Assembly: GCF_009709555.1 (NCBI RefSeq)
Contig: NZ_WJBG01000251.1
Location: forward strand, 1 to 40,672
DNA from: Streptomyces blattellae
Lineage (GTDB): Bacteria; Actinomycetota; Actinomycetes; Streptomycetales; Streptomycetaceae
DNA length: 40,672 bases
Direction: 5' to 3'
A model generated the notes under the pieces. The model saw only the letters and a list, made by a program, of their open reading frames with translations, was not told the DNA's origin and searched no databases. Shown here piece after piece: positions 15,317-23,193 of this stretch (the first letter of the stretch is position 1; each line of letters starts with the position of its first letter). The position numbers were made by a program, and so were the translations under genes.

Positions 15317-17302
15317 TTGTCAAGTACCACGCCTGCTGGCCCCTCCCGTAGATCATTTCTCACCATCGCGAGCGCAACGGCCGTCAGCCTTCTGGCAACC
15401 AGCGGCGTGGTGCTCGGCACTGCCCCCAAGGCCAGTGCCGCGTCCGGCTCGAACCACTCATGGAAGATAACGGGTGAGCCCACGGACGATAAGAAGGGCT
15501 ACTTCGGCCTGATCAACTTCCTCAGGAACGCGGTGGAGGCCGGTCGGCACCAGCCTGACCCGTCGGCCCCCGCCGTCCGCGTCACCGACGTGACCGCGGC
15601 CGGCACGTACCTCTCCGTCGACCTTTACCCCGAGGACGGCGGGGGCCGCTTCGTCCGGGTGTTCATACACCGGACGGACCTCTACGTCATGGGATTCCGG
15701 CCCGGCTTCGACGGCGGTGACGCCCTCAGCGTGGACTGGGCCCCGTTCTACCCGCTGGAGCCTTCGGCCATGCCGTCCGACAGCGGAACCGATCCCGCGT
15801 ACCCGTTGCCGGGTTCCACGATGCAGTACACGGATCCTCGATTCACCACAGCGCGGAACGGAGGGCTGGCAAGCTACACCAACCTGGCTACTTTCGGAGC
15901 CACCACCGAGAACCTGACGATCTCTGTCCAAAGCATCAACAACGCCGTGAACCAGCTCCACCGCCTCTACGCAGAGGCGGAAAACCCGCAAATCACCAAC
16001 AGATTGACAAACGGGGACGCGGCACATGCGATCCTCCAGCTCATCGTGTCAATCGCTGAAGCTACCCGGTTCCGCGAGCAGGCGGAAAACACCGCGAACG
16101 CGTTCGGCCTCGGTCAGGGGTACACCCTCACCGCCCGGGACAGAACGTTTCACGTGAACTGGTTCAGAATGAGCGCGGCGATAATTGGCTTGACGGCCCT
16201 GGGTGTCGGCGTCGCCCTCGCGGCTCCCCTCGAACTCGGCCCCGGCATAGTCTTCGCCACGGCCTTCGCCCTGCAGAGGGCACTGATGACGGCCCATCAC
16301 ACTTCGAAGGACTTCAGGGGCAAGGGTCTCTCCGAAGAGGATGTCGACTCGTTCTGCGTCCTGCCCAGTGGCCTGGGCGACCATACGACCATCCAGGACG
16401 CGATCAACGCCGCTCCCTCGGACGGAAGCGCGCACACCATCTGGATCTCCGAGGGCACCTACCACGAGGTCATCAACGTCCCGAGTTCGAGGACCAACCT
16501 GACGATCCAGGGCGTCACCGGCAACGCCTCGGATGTGCGCATCTACAACACCAGGTGCCACGGGATGATCAACCCCGAAACCGGCTTGAAGTGGGGCACC
16601 CAGGGCAGTGCCGTGGCTTCCTTCAAGCCGGCCAGGCTGACCGTCCGGTCCGTCGAGATCGTCAATACGTTCGACCCCGCGGCCCACCCAGAGATCAACC
16701 AGTACGAGACCCAGGCCGTCGCGGTGCTCGCCATGGGCGACCGGCAGGTGTTCGACAACGTCCGGATCATCAGCACTCAGGACACCCTGTACGTCAAGGG
16801 ACCGGCTGTCACGGACCAGGCCCGGCAGTACTTCGTCAACTGCTACATCAGAGGCACGATCGACTTCATCTTCGGTCACGCGACCGCGGTGATCGACCGG
16901 TCCCAGATCGTGATGCTCAACCACGTCGGCGGCACGATGCTGGCGCCGAACACCGACTACCGGAAGAAGTACGGGATCCTCGTCACCCACTGCGAGATAA
17001 CGAACAGCAACGTGCCGATGAACACGATGCACCTCGGCCGGCCGTGGCACAACGCGCCGGAGGCCTGGCCGCAGGCGGTGGTCCGTGAGAGCACGGTGTC
17101 CCCCCACATCAAGGCGGATCAGCCCTGGACCAACATGGTCCCCGAGTACCCCTGGCAGTGGGCCCGGTTCAAGGAGTACAAGAACTCCGGCCTCGGAGCC
17201 GGCGTCGGCGAGAACGCGCCGAAGCTGACCGACGCCGAGGCCCTTGAATACACCGCCCGGAAGTATCTGGCCGGCACCGACGGGTGGGACCCCGTCCGGT
17301 GA
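15317..17302 (+). CDS. Secreted ribosome-inactivating protein-pectin methylesterase fusion
   Basis: A 661-residue two-enzyme protein. Residues 1-42 are a Tat signal (RRSFLT, hydrophobic core, APKASA). Residues about 48-265 match a ribosome-inactivating rRNA N-glycosylase: Y123 in DLYVMGF, Y187 in ASYTNL, and the active-site block LQLIVSIAEATRF with E248 and R251, as in ricin-type toxins that depurinate the 28S/23S sarcin-ricin loop. A hydrophobic linker (about 286-320) leads to a pectin methylesterase (about 345-655) with Q488-D489 in QDTLY, D516 in GTIDFIFG and R575 in LGRPW, the family's catalytic set. TTG start at 15317 has AAGGA 8 bp upstream; an earlier GTG at 15248 would include the hairpin. 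AGA, ATA and TTG codons in the toxin half suggest transfer. Probable target: plant tissue (inference). Confidence 0.85.
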   Translation: MSSTTPAGPSRRSFLTIASATAVSLLATSGVVLGTAPKASAASGSNHSWKITGEPTDDKKGYFGLINFLRNAVEAGRHQPDPSAPAVRVTDVTAAGTYLSVDLYPEDGGGRFVRVFIHRTDLYVMGFRPGFDGGDALSVDWAPFYPLEPSAMPSDSGTDPAYPLPGSTMQYTDPRFTTARNGGLASYTNLATFGATTENLTISVQSINNAVNQLHRLYAEAENPQITNRLTNGDAAHAILQLIVSIAEATRFREQAENTANAFGLGQGYTLTARDRTFHVNWFRMSAAIIGLTALGVGVALAAPLELGPGIVFATAFALQRALMTAHHTSKDFRGKGLSEEDVDSFCVLPSGLGDHTTIQDAINAAPSDGSAHTIWISEGTYHEVINVPSSRTNLTIQGVTGNASDVRIYNTRCHGMINPETGLKWGTQGSAVASFKPARLTVRSVEIVNTFDPAAHPEINQYETQAVAVLAMGDRQVFDNVRIISTQDTLYVKGPAVTDQARQYFVNCYIRGTIDFIFGHATAVIDRSQIVMLNHVGGTMLAPNTDYRKKYGILVTHCEITNSNVPMNTMHLGRPWHNAPEAWPQAVVRESTVSPHIKADQPWTNMVPEYPWQWARFKEYKNSGLGAGVGENAPKLTDAEALEYTARKYLAGTDGWDPVR

Positions 17303-17376
17303 CCCAGCGTCTCTGACTGGCTTGGTGATCCCCAGTGTTGCTCAGAGATGCAGGCCGATCGTCTTCGTGCCCTGGT

Positions 17377-17398
17377 GCCGATGGACGAGTCCATCGGC
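17377..17398. repeat. 10-bp inverted repeat
   Basis: GCCGATGGAC-GA-GTCCATCGGC is a perfect inverted repeat with a 2-base centre, 75 bp after the toxin gene stop. The centre is too short for a stable RNA loop without opening base pairs, so a protein-binding site or a relic of a mobile element end is as likely as a terminator. Confidence 0.5.
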
Positions 17399-17426
17399 CC
17401 GCGTGGCACGTCCCTCCGGACGCTGA

Positions 17427-17453
17427 CCGGTCAGGCACATAGGTCCTGACCGG
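17427..17453 (+). terminator. Terminator-like hairpin after the fusion-toxin gene
   Basis: CCGGTCAGG, a 9-base loop, then CCTGACCGG make a perfect 9-bp stem about 125 bp after the stop at 17302. No T tract follows. It is the best candidate for the transcript end of the toxin gene. Confidence 0.5.
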
Positions 17454-17656
17454 GAGGGTGCCCGACGTCGCCTGGGCGCCGGGCACGCGCGTCACACTCC
17501 GCCACAGGATCACTACGGTTGGCTGATCCGACTGGTGAGCCTTGCGCGTCGCCGTCCGCTGAGGCGCGTGACTCTGCTGGTGATGCTGTCCGGGTCATGC
17601 GGCGGCTGCGCACAGGGATGGGCGGCAGGTGTGCCGGGCCGGGAGCGGATCGGGGA

Positions 17657-17744
17657 GCAGTAATTGGAGGAAGTGGGCCACCGGCCGACGGGACAGGGCT
17701 GTCCTGCCCAGCCTGGTCGTGGCCCACTTCTTCCAATTGCCTGC
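17657..17744. repeat. Long imperfect inverted repeat, MITE-like
   Basis: The left arm from 17657 (GCAGTAATTGGAGGAAGTGG, then GCCAC) is matched by the complement of the right arm ending at 17744 (GCAGGCAATTGGAAGAAGTG, then GGCCAC). Arms of about 40 bases pair with few mismatches and enclose a short centre. The structure resembles the folded ends of a small non-autonomous element or a bidirectional terminator. It carries no gene. Confidence 0.6.
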
Positions 17745-18067
17745 TGGGGCATGACCGGTGGGGCGGCTGTGAGCAGTGGGGGCTCCAACCCCGCTGCTCC
17801 ACCCCCACCCACTCCCCCCGCGCCCCGTCTCCGGCCTACTACCCAGCCGACGCAAGCGGCCCTCACCAGGGCCACCTGCCTGTCCGGGTCGCTCGCTCGC
17901 TTCCGACCCGTGCTGGAGCGAGCCGAGTCAAGGGTGGACCGCAGGGCTTTCGGCGCAGCCGACGCGAAGCGCCCTTTACTCGGATCGCGGAAGCACGACA
18001 CTGGCCAAGAAGCGGGCAGCCCCACGGTCACATCACCAGCACGGCTGACGACACGCCGCTTCGTCCC

Positions 18068-19468
18068 CTACCTCAGCCGCCTCCCCGGCATGAACGTGAA
18101 CACCGCGCCGCCGAGCAGTACGGCGGTCCCCGCCAGCAAGCCCAGGGCCCGCAGGGTGCTGTTGTTGTCGGAACCGGTGGCGGCCAGGCCGCCGTTCGTC
18201 GATGAGGAACCGCCGCCGGAGGCCGAACCTCCGCCGGAGCTGGAACCGCCGCCCGAGGCGCCGCTCGCCTGTTCCGTGGTGTCCAGGGTGAGGGAGACCT
18301 GTGACTCGGCCGGCGTGCAGGTCGTCGTCGTACCCAGGGCCTCGACCGTCAGGACGCCCGGTGACAGCGTGGACTCGCCGCTCGCGCCCGGCCTGTACGT
18401 GCCGGTGAGGTCCGGGATCTCGATCGGGTCGCCGGAGGCGATGGGCTCCGCGTTGGTCGGGCCCTCGACGTGGACCGTGCCGGTGTCGGCGCCGCCCAGG
18501 ACCACCTCCATGGACGGTTTGACCGAGTCGGCCGGGATGGCGGCGGGGCTGTCCATCACAGACCCCCTGAACTGGACCGTGAGGTCGAAACTGCCGCCGT
18601 TCTTCTTGGCGTTGATCTGCACGGGAGAGGTCGCGTTCCGGTCGCCGATGGGCGTCTTGCACTCGTACGGGACCTGGACCTCCTCGCCGGTGAAGTCGGT
18701 CTGGCCGCCACCGCCGCCGCCACCGCCGCCACCGGTGCTGGAACCACCGGTCCCGGAACCGCCCGTGCCGGAGCCGCCCCCGGTGTCACCGCCGGTGTCA
18801 CCGCCGGTCTCGCTCGCGCTGGGCGACGGCGACGAGGATCCCGTGGGCGGTCCCGTCGGCGTCCCTCCCGTCGTACCGCCCGAACTCCCGCCCCCCTCCG
18901 TCACATTGATGGTCGCGGCCTCCTGCACCGCCTCCGTGGGGGAGCACTTGGTGTCGGTGGAGATGGGCTGGTTGACGTTGATGTTGTACGCGTCCGGCGT
19001 CAGCGTCACCTCGCCCGCCGTCGTGAGCGTCAGCGTGCCCTTCATGTCGGACAGCTTCATGTCGCTGTTCCTGGGGATCGGCGGGTTGGTCCGCGGCCCC
19101 TCCATGGCGATGTCCCCGGTCTGGGCGCCGGCCGCCTTGAGGGTCCCGGTCGGCAGGACGGTGTTCTCCGCCAGGTCGAGGATGTCGGGGTTCTTGGAGG
19201 CGGCCTGGACGAACTTCCAGGTGATCTCGACCTCGTCGCCTACCTGGGCCTCGGCGGGCGCGGTGATCTCCACCGTGGTGGTGCCCTGGATCGGCGGCAG
19301 GCCCGAGATCGACGGCGGGATGCACTCGGTGGCGTAGGACACCTCGGCGGCCTGCGCGGGCGTCGCGGCGACGCCGATCAGGATGCCCGCGCCGCACAGC
19401 ATCATGGCGACGCCCGCCGCGCCCGTTCTGCGGCCGCGGGCCGGTGTGACTCTCCTCGGCTTGCTCAC
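18068..19468 (-). CDS. Wall-anchored protein with LAATG sorting signal
   Basis: A 466-residue exported protein: signal peptide (about 1-38, ending TPAQAAE), a first Ig-like module (about 39-170), a Ser/Gly/Thr-rich linker with a 10-Gly run (about 175-240), a second module homologous to the LPQTG protein at 21576-22277 (shared GxxNATSP/SAVSP, LGGADTG, IPDLTGTY, ALGTTTTCTP), and a Ser/Gly-rich stalk. It ends in LAATG (from residue 428), a hydrophobic helix and MPGRRLR, a class E sortase signal. GTG at 19466-19468 with AGGAAGG in front overlaps the upstream gene's stop by 4 bases. Role: surface protein of unknown ligand. Confidence 0.85.
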   Translation of the reverse strand: MSKPRRVTPARGRRTGAAGVAMMLCGAGILIGVAATPAQAAEVSYATECIPPSISGLPPIQGTTTVEITAPAEAQVGDEVEITWKFVQAASKNPDILDLAENTVLPTGTLKAAGAQTGDIAMEGPRTNPPIPRNSDMKLSDMKGTLTLTTAGEVTLTPDAYNINVNQPISTDTKCSPTEAVQEAATINVTEGGGSSGGTTGGTPTGPPTGSSSPSPSASETGGDTGGDTGGGSGTGGSGTGGSSTGGGGGGGGGGQTDFTGEEVQVPYECKTPIGDRNATSPVQINAKKNGGSFDLTVQFRGSVMDSPAAIPADSVKPSMEVVLGGADTGTVHVEGPTNAEPIASGDPIEIPDLTGTYRPGASGESTLSPGVLTVEALGTTTTCTPAESQVSLTLDTTEQASGASGGGSSSGGGSASGGGSSSTNGGLAATGSDNNSTLRALGLLAGTAVLLGGAVFTFMPGRRLR

Positions 19469-20586
19469 GTCTGTCCCTTCCTGGTGGGAGTCGCAGGACT
19501 CGTCGGGCTGTCGTCGTGCGGTGCGGAGAGCGGACCGGCCGTGCCCGGACCGGAGTCCGGGGTGAACCACGGCAGGGTGGTCGAGGTGGCAGGGGAGGGT
19601 ACGTCTTCCGAAGGGCTCAACTTCGGCAGGCGAGATGGGCGGGGTGGGCGAGGCAGGCCGGGCAGGCGGGGCAGGCGAAAGGTGAGTTCGGGCATACGGC
19701 GCCGCCCGCGGCCGGTGCCGCGACGCGGCCGTACCCGGTCCACCACCGCCATCCCGACGCGGAACACCGCCGCCGGTACGACCAGGCAGAGCAGGACCCA
19801 GAACAGGGTCACGCCCCAGGGCCGCCCCACGCCCCAGGGCTGCTCGGCGAGGACCTTCCCGCCGTACTTCAACGACACCGTGTAGTCGCCGTGCGCGCCG
19901 CCGGACAGCTCGACCGGCAGCTCGATACGGGCCCTCCGGCCGGGCTCGACGGTGCCCCGCCACTGCTGCTCCTGCCACTCCGGGGCGAACACGCCGTGCG
20001 AAGTGCCGACCTGGAAGACCGGGTTCTTGACGGTGGAGGTGCCGACGTTGCCGACGGTGAAGGCGAGCGTGCGGGTGGGCGGTGCCCCGAACCAGGTGAG
20101 CAGCCCGCTGGACCCGTCGAGCCGCGTGTCCGTCAGCACCGACAGCCGCCCGCCGGCCGGCTCCGCGGGCAACGGCTCCACCGCGTGCCCGGCGACCCGG
20201 AAGACCGCGTCGGCCTCGGCCTTCGCCCCGGTCACGGTGGCGACATGCACCACGCAGGGGCACGGCTCCGGCGGCTCGGCGACCGGCAGCTTCCGCTCGA
20301 ACCGCCCCTCACCGTCCGTCGTCACCGCCCTCCCGTCCGCGTTGGCACAGGAGTTGGTCCCGCCGATCACTCCCCGGGACGGCGTGGACTGTCCGCAGAT
20401 CAGAATCATCAGCAGCGCCCGCTCCCGCCAGCCGCTCCCGGTGACGGTGATCGAACCGCCGGTCCCCGCCTGCGACTCGGACAGCTCGACCACGGGCTTC
20501 TCCGCCGCGGCAGCGGGTGCCACCAGCGGCGCCCACAGCAACGCGAGCACCGCCACGAGCACCGGAAACCGCACCTTGCCGCTCAC
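19465..20586 (-). CDS. Exported membrane-anchored Ig-like protein
   Basis: A 373-residue protein with signal peptide (about 1-28, LVAVLALLWAPLVAPAAAAE), an extracytoplasmic beta-rich part (ELSESQAGTGGSITVTGSGW, then FTVGNVGTSTVKNPVFQVG, a CARDB/Ig-like pattern), a single membrane helix (about 270-292, VTLFWVLLCLVVPAAVFRVG) and a Pro/Arg-rich cytoplasmic tail with repeated RLP/RPP units. Four Cys in ICGQ, SCAN and CPCVV may form disulphides. GTG at 20584-20586 overlaps the previous gene's stop; its own stop overlaps the next start, so three genes are coupled. Function unknown; probably works with the wall-anchored proteins beside it. Confidence 0.8.
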   Translation of the reverse strand: MSGKVRFPVLVAVLALLWAPLVAPAAAAEKPVVELSESQAGTGGSITVTGSGWRERALLMILICGQSTPSRGVIGGTNSCANADGRAVTTDGEGRFERKLPVAEPPEPCPCVVHVATVTGAKAEADAVFRVAGHAVEPLPAEPAGGRLSVLTDTRLDGSSGLLTWFGAPPTRTLAFTVGNVGTSTVKNPVFQVGTSHGVFAPEWQEQQWRGTVEPGRRARIELPVELSGGAHGDYTVSLKYGGKVLAEQPWGVGRPWGVTLFWVLLCLVVPAAVFRVGMAVVDRVRPRRGTGRGRRRMPELTFRLPRLPGLPRPPRPSRLPKLSPSEDVPSPATSTTLPWFTPDSGPGTAGPLSAPHDDSPTSPATPTRKGQT

Positions 20587-21545
20587 GTCACCGCTCCCGT
20601 CAACTCGACTTCCGTACGCGGGGATCCGGGCGCGTCGCCGTCCTCGGCCGTACGGCGCCGCCGCCGTCGTACGACTGCCAGCGCGGCGCCCGCCGTCACG
20701 GCGCCCGCTCCCCCGGCCACCGCTCCCGCAACCCACGGCACACACCACACCGACGCCCCCGCCACGTCCCGCGCCCCGCCCGGGGCCGTCACCGTCAGGC
20801 GCACGTCCACCGAGTCGAGGGCGGGGCGGTCGGCCCAGGGCTCGGTGAGTTTCATGCGGCGGCCGGGGGCCAGTTCGACGGGGAGGGCGCGCGGGGACCG
20901 GTCGAGGACGCGGCGGCCGAAGACGCCGTCGGCGCGGACGGCCAGCGTCGGCACGAGGACGGTCGTACCGCGGTTGACCAGCTCGTACGAGATGCCGTCG
21001 GCGCTCACCGACACGTGCTCGACGGTCAGTGCGGAGAGCCTGGGCCCGACGGCCCGCAGCCGCAGCGCGACCGCCCTGGACCGCCCGTCGCCGTCCTCCG
21101 CGACGACCGAGCCCGCGAGATCGCCGGGCGCGGCCCCCGCCGGAACGCGCACCGTGAAGGGAACGTCGGCGCGGGTCCGGGCGGGCACCCGCACCGATCC
21201 GTCGGCGAAAGCGATCGCGACCCCGGTCCCCCGCAGCCGTACGGTGACCGGCTCCCCGCTCCGGTTGATCACGGACACCGTGTCCTGCAGGACCGCCCCG
21301 GGCGCACCCTCGGCGTAGAAGGACGGCCGGCCACCGCCGGAGGGCGCGAGGGACCACGCCTCGGCGGCGGAAGCGGCGGGGGCGGCACCCGACAGCACCA
21401 GCACGGCGAGGATCAGGACACGGACGGCGCGGATCACGGCGCGGACGGCAGGGACGGCAGGGACGGCAGGGACGGCAGGGACGGCAGGGACGGCAGGGAC
21501 GGCAGGGACGTCAAGGATCAGGACACGGACGGCAGCGGACGACAT
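20583..21545 (-). CDS. DUF916/WxL-interacting-like exported protein
   Basis: 320 residues: an odd N-terminus with seven Val-Pro-Ala units, a signal peptide (VRVLILAVLVLSGAAPAASA), two Ig-like modules (AEAWSLAPSG to SGSVVAED; LSALTVEHVSVSADGISYEL onward), a C-terminal helix (about 268-290) and a basic tail. The first module resembles the DUF916/WxL-protein peptidoglycan domain found in Gram-positive surface complexes. The start at 21543-21545 (ATG) includes the repeat. An internal start just before VIRAVRVLILAVL would give a normal signal peptide and may be the ancestral one. First gene of the coupled three-gene set. Confidence 0.78.
   Translation of the reverse strand: MSSAAVRVLILDVPAVPAVPAVPAVPAVPAVPAVRAVIRAVRVLILAVLVLSGAAPAASAAEAWSLAPSGGGRPSFYAEGAPGAVLQDTVSVINRSGEPVTVRLRGTGVAIAFADGSVRVPARTRADVPFTVRVPAGAAPGDLAGSVVAEDGDGRSRAVALRLRAVGPRLSALTVEHVSVSADGISYELVNRGTTVLVPTLAVRADGVFGRRVLDRSPRALPVELAPGRRMKLTEPWADRPALDSVDVRLTVTAPGGARDVAGASVWCVPWVAGAVAGGAGAVTAGAALAVVRRRRRRTAEDGDAPGSPRTEVELTGAVT
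21440..21533. repeat. 9-bp minisatellite inside a signal-peptide region
   Basis: ACGGCAGGG is repeated seven times (21445, 21454, 21463, 21472, 21481, 21490, 21499), encoding Val-Pro-Ala units on the minus strand. The array is bracketed by a 20-bp direct repeat, AGGATCAGGACACGGACGGC, at 21409-21428 and 21514-21533, exactly 105 bp (35 codons) apart, so changes in copy number keep the frame. Confidence 0.9.
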
Positions 21546-21575
21546 GGGCGGCTCCAGCGCTGTTACGGCGGACGG

Positions 21576-22277
21576 TCAGCGCGCCGTCTGATTCCTCCGT
21601 GTCAGCCACAGCACACCCGCCGCCCCCGTGAGCAGCACCGTGCCGCCCAGGGTGCCCAGGGCGATGGCCGAGTCCTCGGGGCCGGTCTGCGGGAGTTCGG
21701 CGCCGGAGCCGGAACCTCCATCGGAGCCGGAGCCCGAGCCGGACTGGGTGGAGCCGGAGGCGCCCGCGGCGGCCGTGACGTCGAGGGTCAGGGAGGGCCC
21801 GGGGCTGTTGGACGGCGTGCAGGTCGTCGTCGTACCGAGCGCCTTGATGGTGAGGACGTCCGCCGTGAAGGTGACCTCGCCGGTCTCCTTCGGGGTGTAC
21901 GTGCCCGTCAAGTCGTTGATTTTGATCGGGGTGTTGGCGGGGATGGCTTCCTGGTTGGCGGGCCCGGTGACGTTCATCGTGCCGCTGTCGGCACCGCCCA
22001 GCTTGATGGTGGCGCTCGGGTTCATCGCGCCCCTGCCGAGTTCGACCGGGCTGGAGGAGACCCCTTCCTGCCACGACATCGTGATCTTGTAGCCGTTGCC
22101 GCTCTCGACGCCCGTGATGTCGATCGGCGAGACGGCACTCACGTCCCCGATCGGCGTCTCGCACTGGTAGTTCACGTCCACGACCTCGGCCCGGGCTGCG
22201 GGGGCGGTCATCAGCACCGCCGAGCCGGCCAGGGCCGCGACGGACGCGAACGCGGCGGTTCGTTTCCGGTACGACAC
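21576..22277 (-). CDS. Wall-anchored protein with LPQTG sorting signal
   Basis: A 233-residue exported protein: signal peptide (about 1-30, AALAGSAVLMTAPAARA), one beta-rich module (about 31-170) homologous to the second module of the LAATG protein downstream, a Ser/Gly linker, then LPQTG (from residue 195), a hydrophobic helix and TRRNQTAR. LPxTG signals are used by other sortases than LAxTG, so the two paralogues may be anchored by different enzymes. GTG at 22275-22277 with GGGAGCGGAACC in front. It is the first gene of the surface-protein cluster, 30 bp before the next gene. Confidence 0.85.
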   Translation of the reverse strand: MSYRKRTAAFASVAALAGSAVLMTAPAARAEVVDVNYQCETPIGDVSAVSPIDITGVESGNGYKITMSWQEGVSSSPVELGRGAMNPSATIKLGGADSGTMNVTGPANQEAIPANTPIKINDLTGTYTPKETGEVTFTADVLTIKALGTTTTCTPSNSPGPSLTLDVTAAAGASGSTQSGSGSGSDGGSGSGAELPQTGPEDSAIALGTLGGTVLLTGAAGVLWLTRRNQTAR

Positions 22278-22391
22278 GGTTCCGCTCCCTCACAAGTTCC
22301 TGACGGCACATCAGATCGAGCCGTCAAGGTACGCCCGGCTGTGAGAGGAGGGAAGACAAAGGGAGTGTTGGAAATGTGCTGATGCCGAAGT

Positions 22392-22405
22392 GCCCCTTCA
22401 GGGGC
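22392..22405. terminator. GCCCC-TTCA-GGGGC hairpin between two minus-strand genes
   Basis: The short hairpin GCCCCTTCAGGGGC, followed by GCGGGGCTG, belongs to a sequence type very common between Streptomyces genes. It lies in the 179-bp gap after the anti-sigma gene and before the LPQTG gene, and probably ends the anti-sigma transcript. Confidence 0.55.
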
Positions 22406-22456
22406 GCGGGGCTGGGCCGATATGCGGCTCCAAACCGAAACCGTACGGCCCGGCCC

Positions 22457-22963
22457 TCAGGCCGGCGCCCCCAACTCTGCCCAAACGGTTTTCCCGGCCA
22501 CCCCGGGGGTCCGTACAACCCCCCAGTCCAGGCAGAGCCGCTGCACGATGAACATCCCGTGCCCACCCGGCCGCCCGGCGCGATGCGGCGTCCGCGGCGC
22601 AGGCTGCCCCGCCCCCCGGTCCGACACCTCGATCCGGATCACCTTGTTGTCACAGGCGATCCACAACTCGTCCGGCCCTTCGGCGTGCAGACAGGCGTTG
22701 GTGACCAACTCGGACACGACGAGCAGCACATCCTCAGCCGCGGCCCGCCGATCCGCGGTAGCGGCCGGCATCCAGCCCCACGCATACAACGCCTGCCGGG
22801 TGAAGTCGCGGGCCAGCGGAACAACCCCGCTCTCGCCGCCGAAGCTCAGCCGACGGAACTGGCGCCCGGCAGACGGTACGGACGCACCCTCCTCGGGCGC
22901 CCCGGAAGCGCCGCCAGGCTCATGGCCGCGGTCGCCCGGCGAGTGGGGCCGGGTGGTGCTCAT
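22457..22963 (-). CDS. prsI: RsbW-type anti-sigma factor (HATPase), PrsI-like
   Basis: A 168-residue GHKL-ATPase serine kinase/anti-sigma factor. The N-box SELVTNACLHA (about 94-104) and the G1 box SDRGAG (about 123-128) are present, as is the GGHGMFIVQRL G2-like block. It should bind and silence the adjacent sigma factor and phosphorylate the STAS protein, releasing sigma when that protein is dephosphorylated. The three-gene set resembles the S. coelicolor sigI/arsI/prsI partner-switching locus, and the symbol is given on that basis. The 30-residue N-terminus is a low-complexity extension. ATG at 22961-22963. Confidence 0.82.
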   Translation of the reverse strand: MSTTRPHSPGDRGHEPGGASGAPEEGASVPSAGRQFRRLSFGGESGVVPLARDFTRQALYAWGWMPAATADRRAAAEDVLLVVSELVTNACLHAEGPDELWIACDNKVIRIEVSDRGAGQPAPRTPHRAGRPGGHGMFIVQRLCLDWGVVRTPGVAGKTVWAELGAPA

Positions 22964-23019
22964 CAGCGCTTCACCTCACCGATTCACCGGTTCACGATTC
23001 AAAAGTCACTTCACGGTCA

Positions 23020-23058
23020 GTACAGCCAGTGCTGCTGGTACAGCCAGTACAGCTGTAC
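23020..23058. repeat. GTACAGCCAGT repeats and a 12-bp palindrome
   Basis: GTACAGCCAGT occurs at 23020-23030 and 23038-23048, followed by the perfect palindrome GTACAGCTGTAC (23047-23058), in the 230-bp space between the STAS and anti-sigma genes. It may be a regulatory site for the anti-sigma gene. Nothing else in this space is recognisable. Confidence 0.5.
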
Positions 23059-23193
23059 GGGCAGTACGCGTTTCTCCTGCCCTGCCGGACCCGCGGAACA
23101 CTTCCGTCTTCAGCCACAGCGGCGGTGCGGAGGATGTGCCGCCCGGCAACCGCCGGTCCCGAAGGGGCGGGCGGGGCGCTCGAACCGGCCGAT

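Larger units (their letters stand above)
17303..18067. other. Gene-free stretch with inverted repeats and possible mobile-element debris
   Basis: About 760 bp without a gene that I can support. Besides the hairpins listed separately, the part from about 17640 to 18030 looks like a dispersed Streptomyces repeat. On the minus strand it would read FRDPSKGRFASAAPKALRS and LEPPLLTAAPPVMPQQA, peptides I remember from many short spurious annotations in this genus. No transposase is recognisable. This segment closes the accessory block that carries the fusion toxin. Confidence 0.5.

Noticed and set aside
17513..18031. Protein-coding gene on the minus strand reading FRDPSKGRFASAAPKALRS
   Set aside because: No domain, no ribosome site and overlap with a long inverted repeat; more likely dispersed non-coding repeat sequence.
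19469..22200. Long Arg/Pro-rich frames antisense to the surface-protein genes
   Set aside because: They mirror real GTG-started, coupled genes with signal peptides and sorting motifs; the amino acid content is typical of GC-rich antisense frames.
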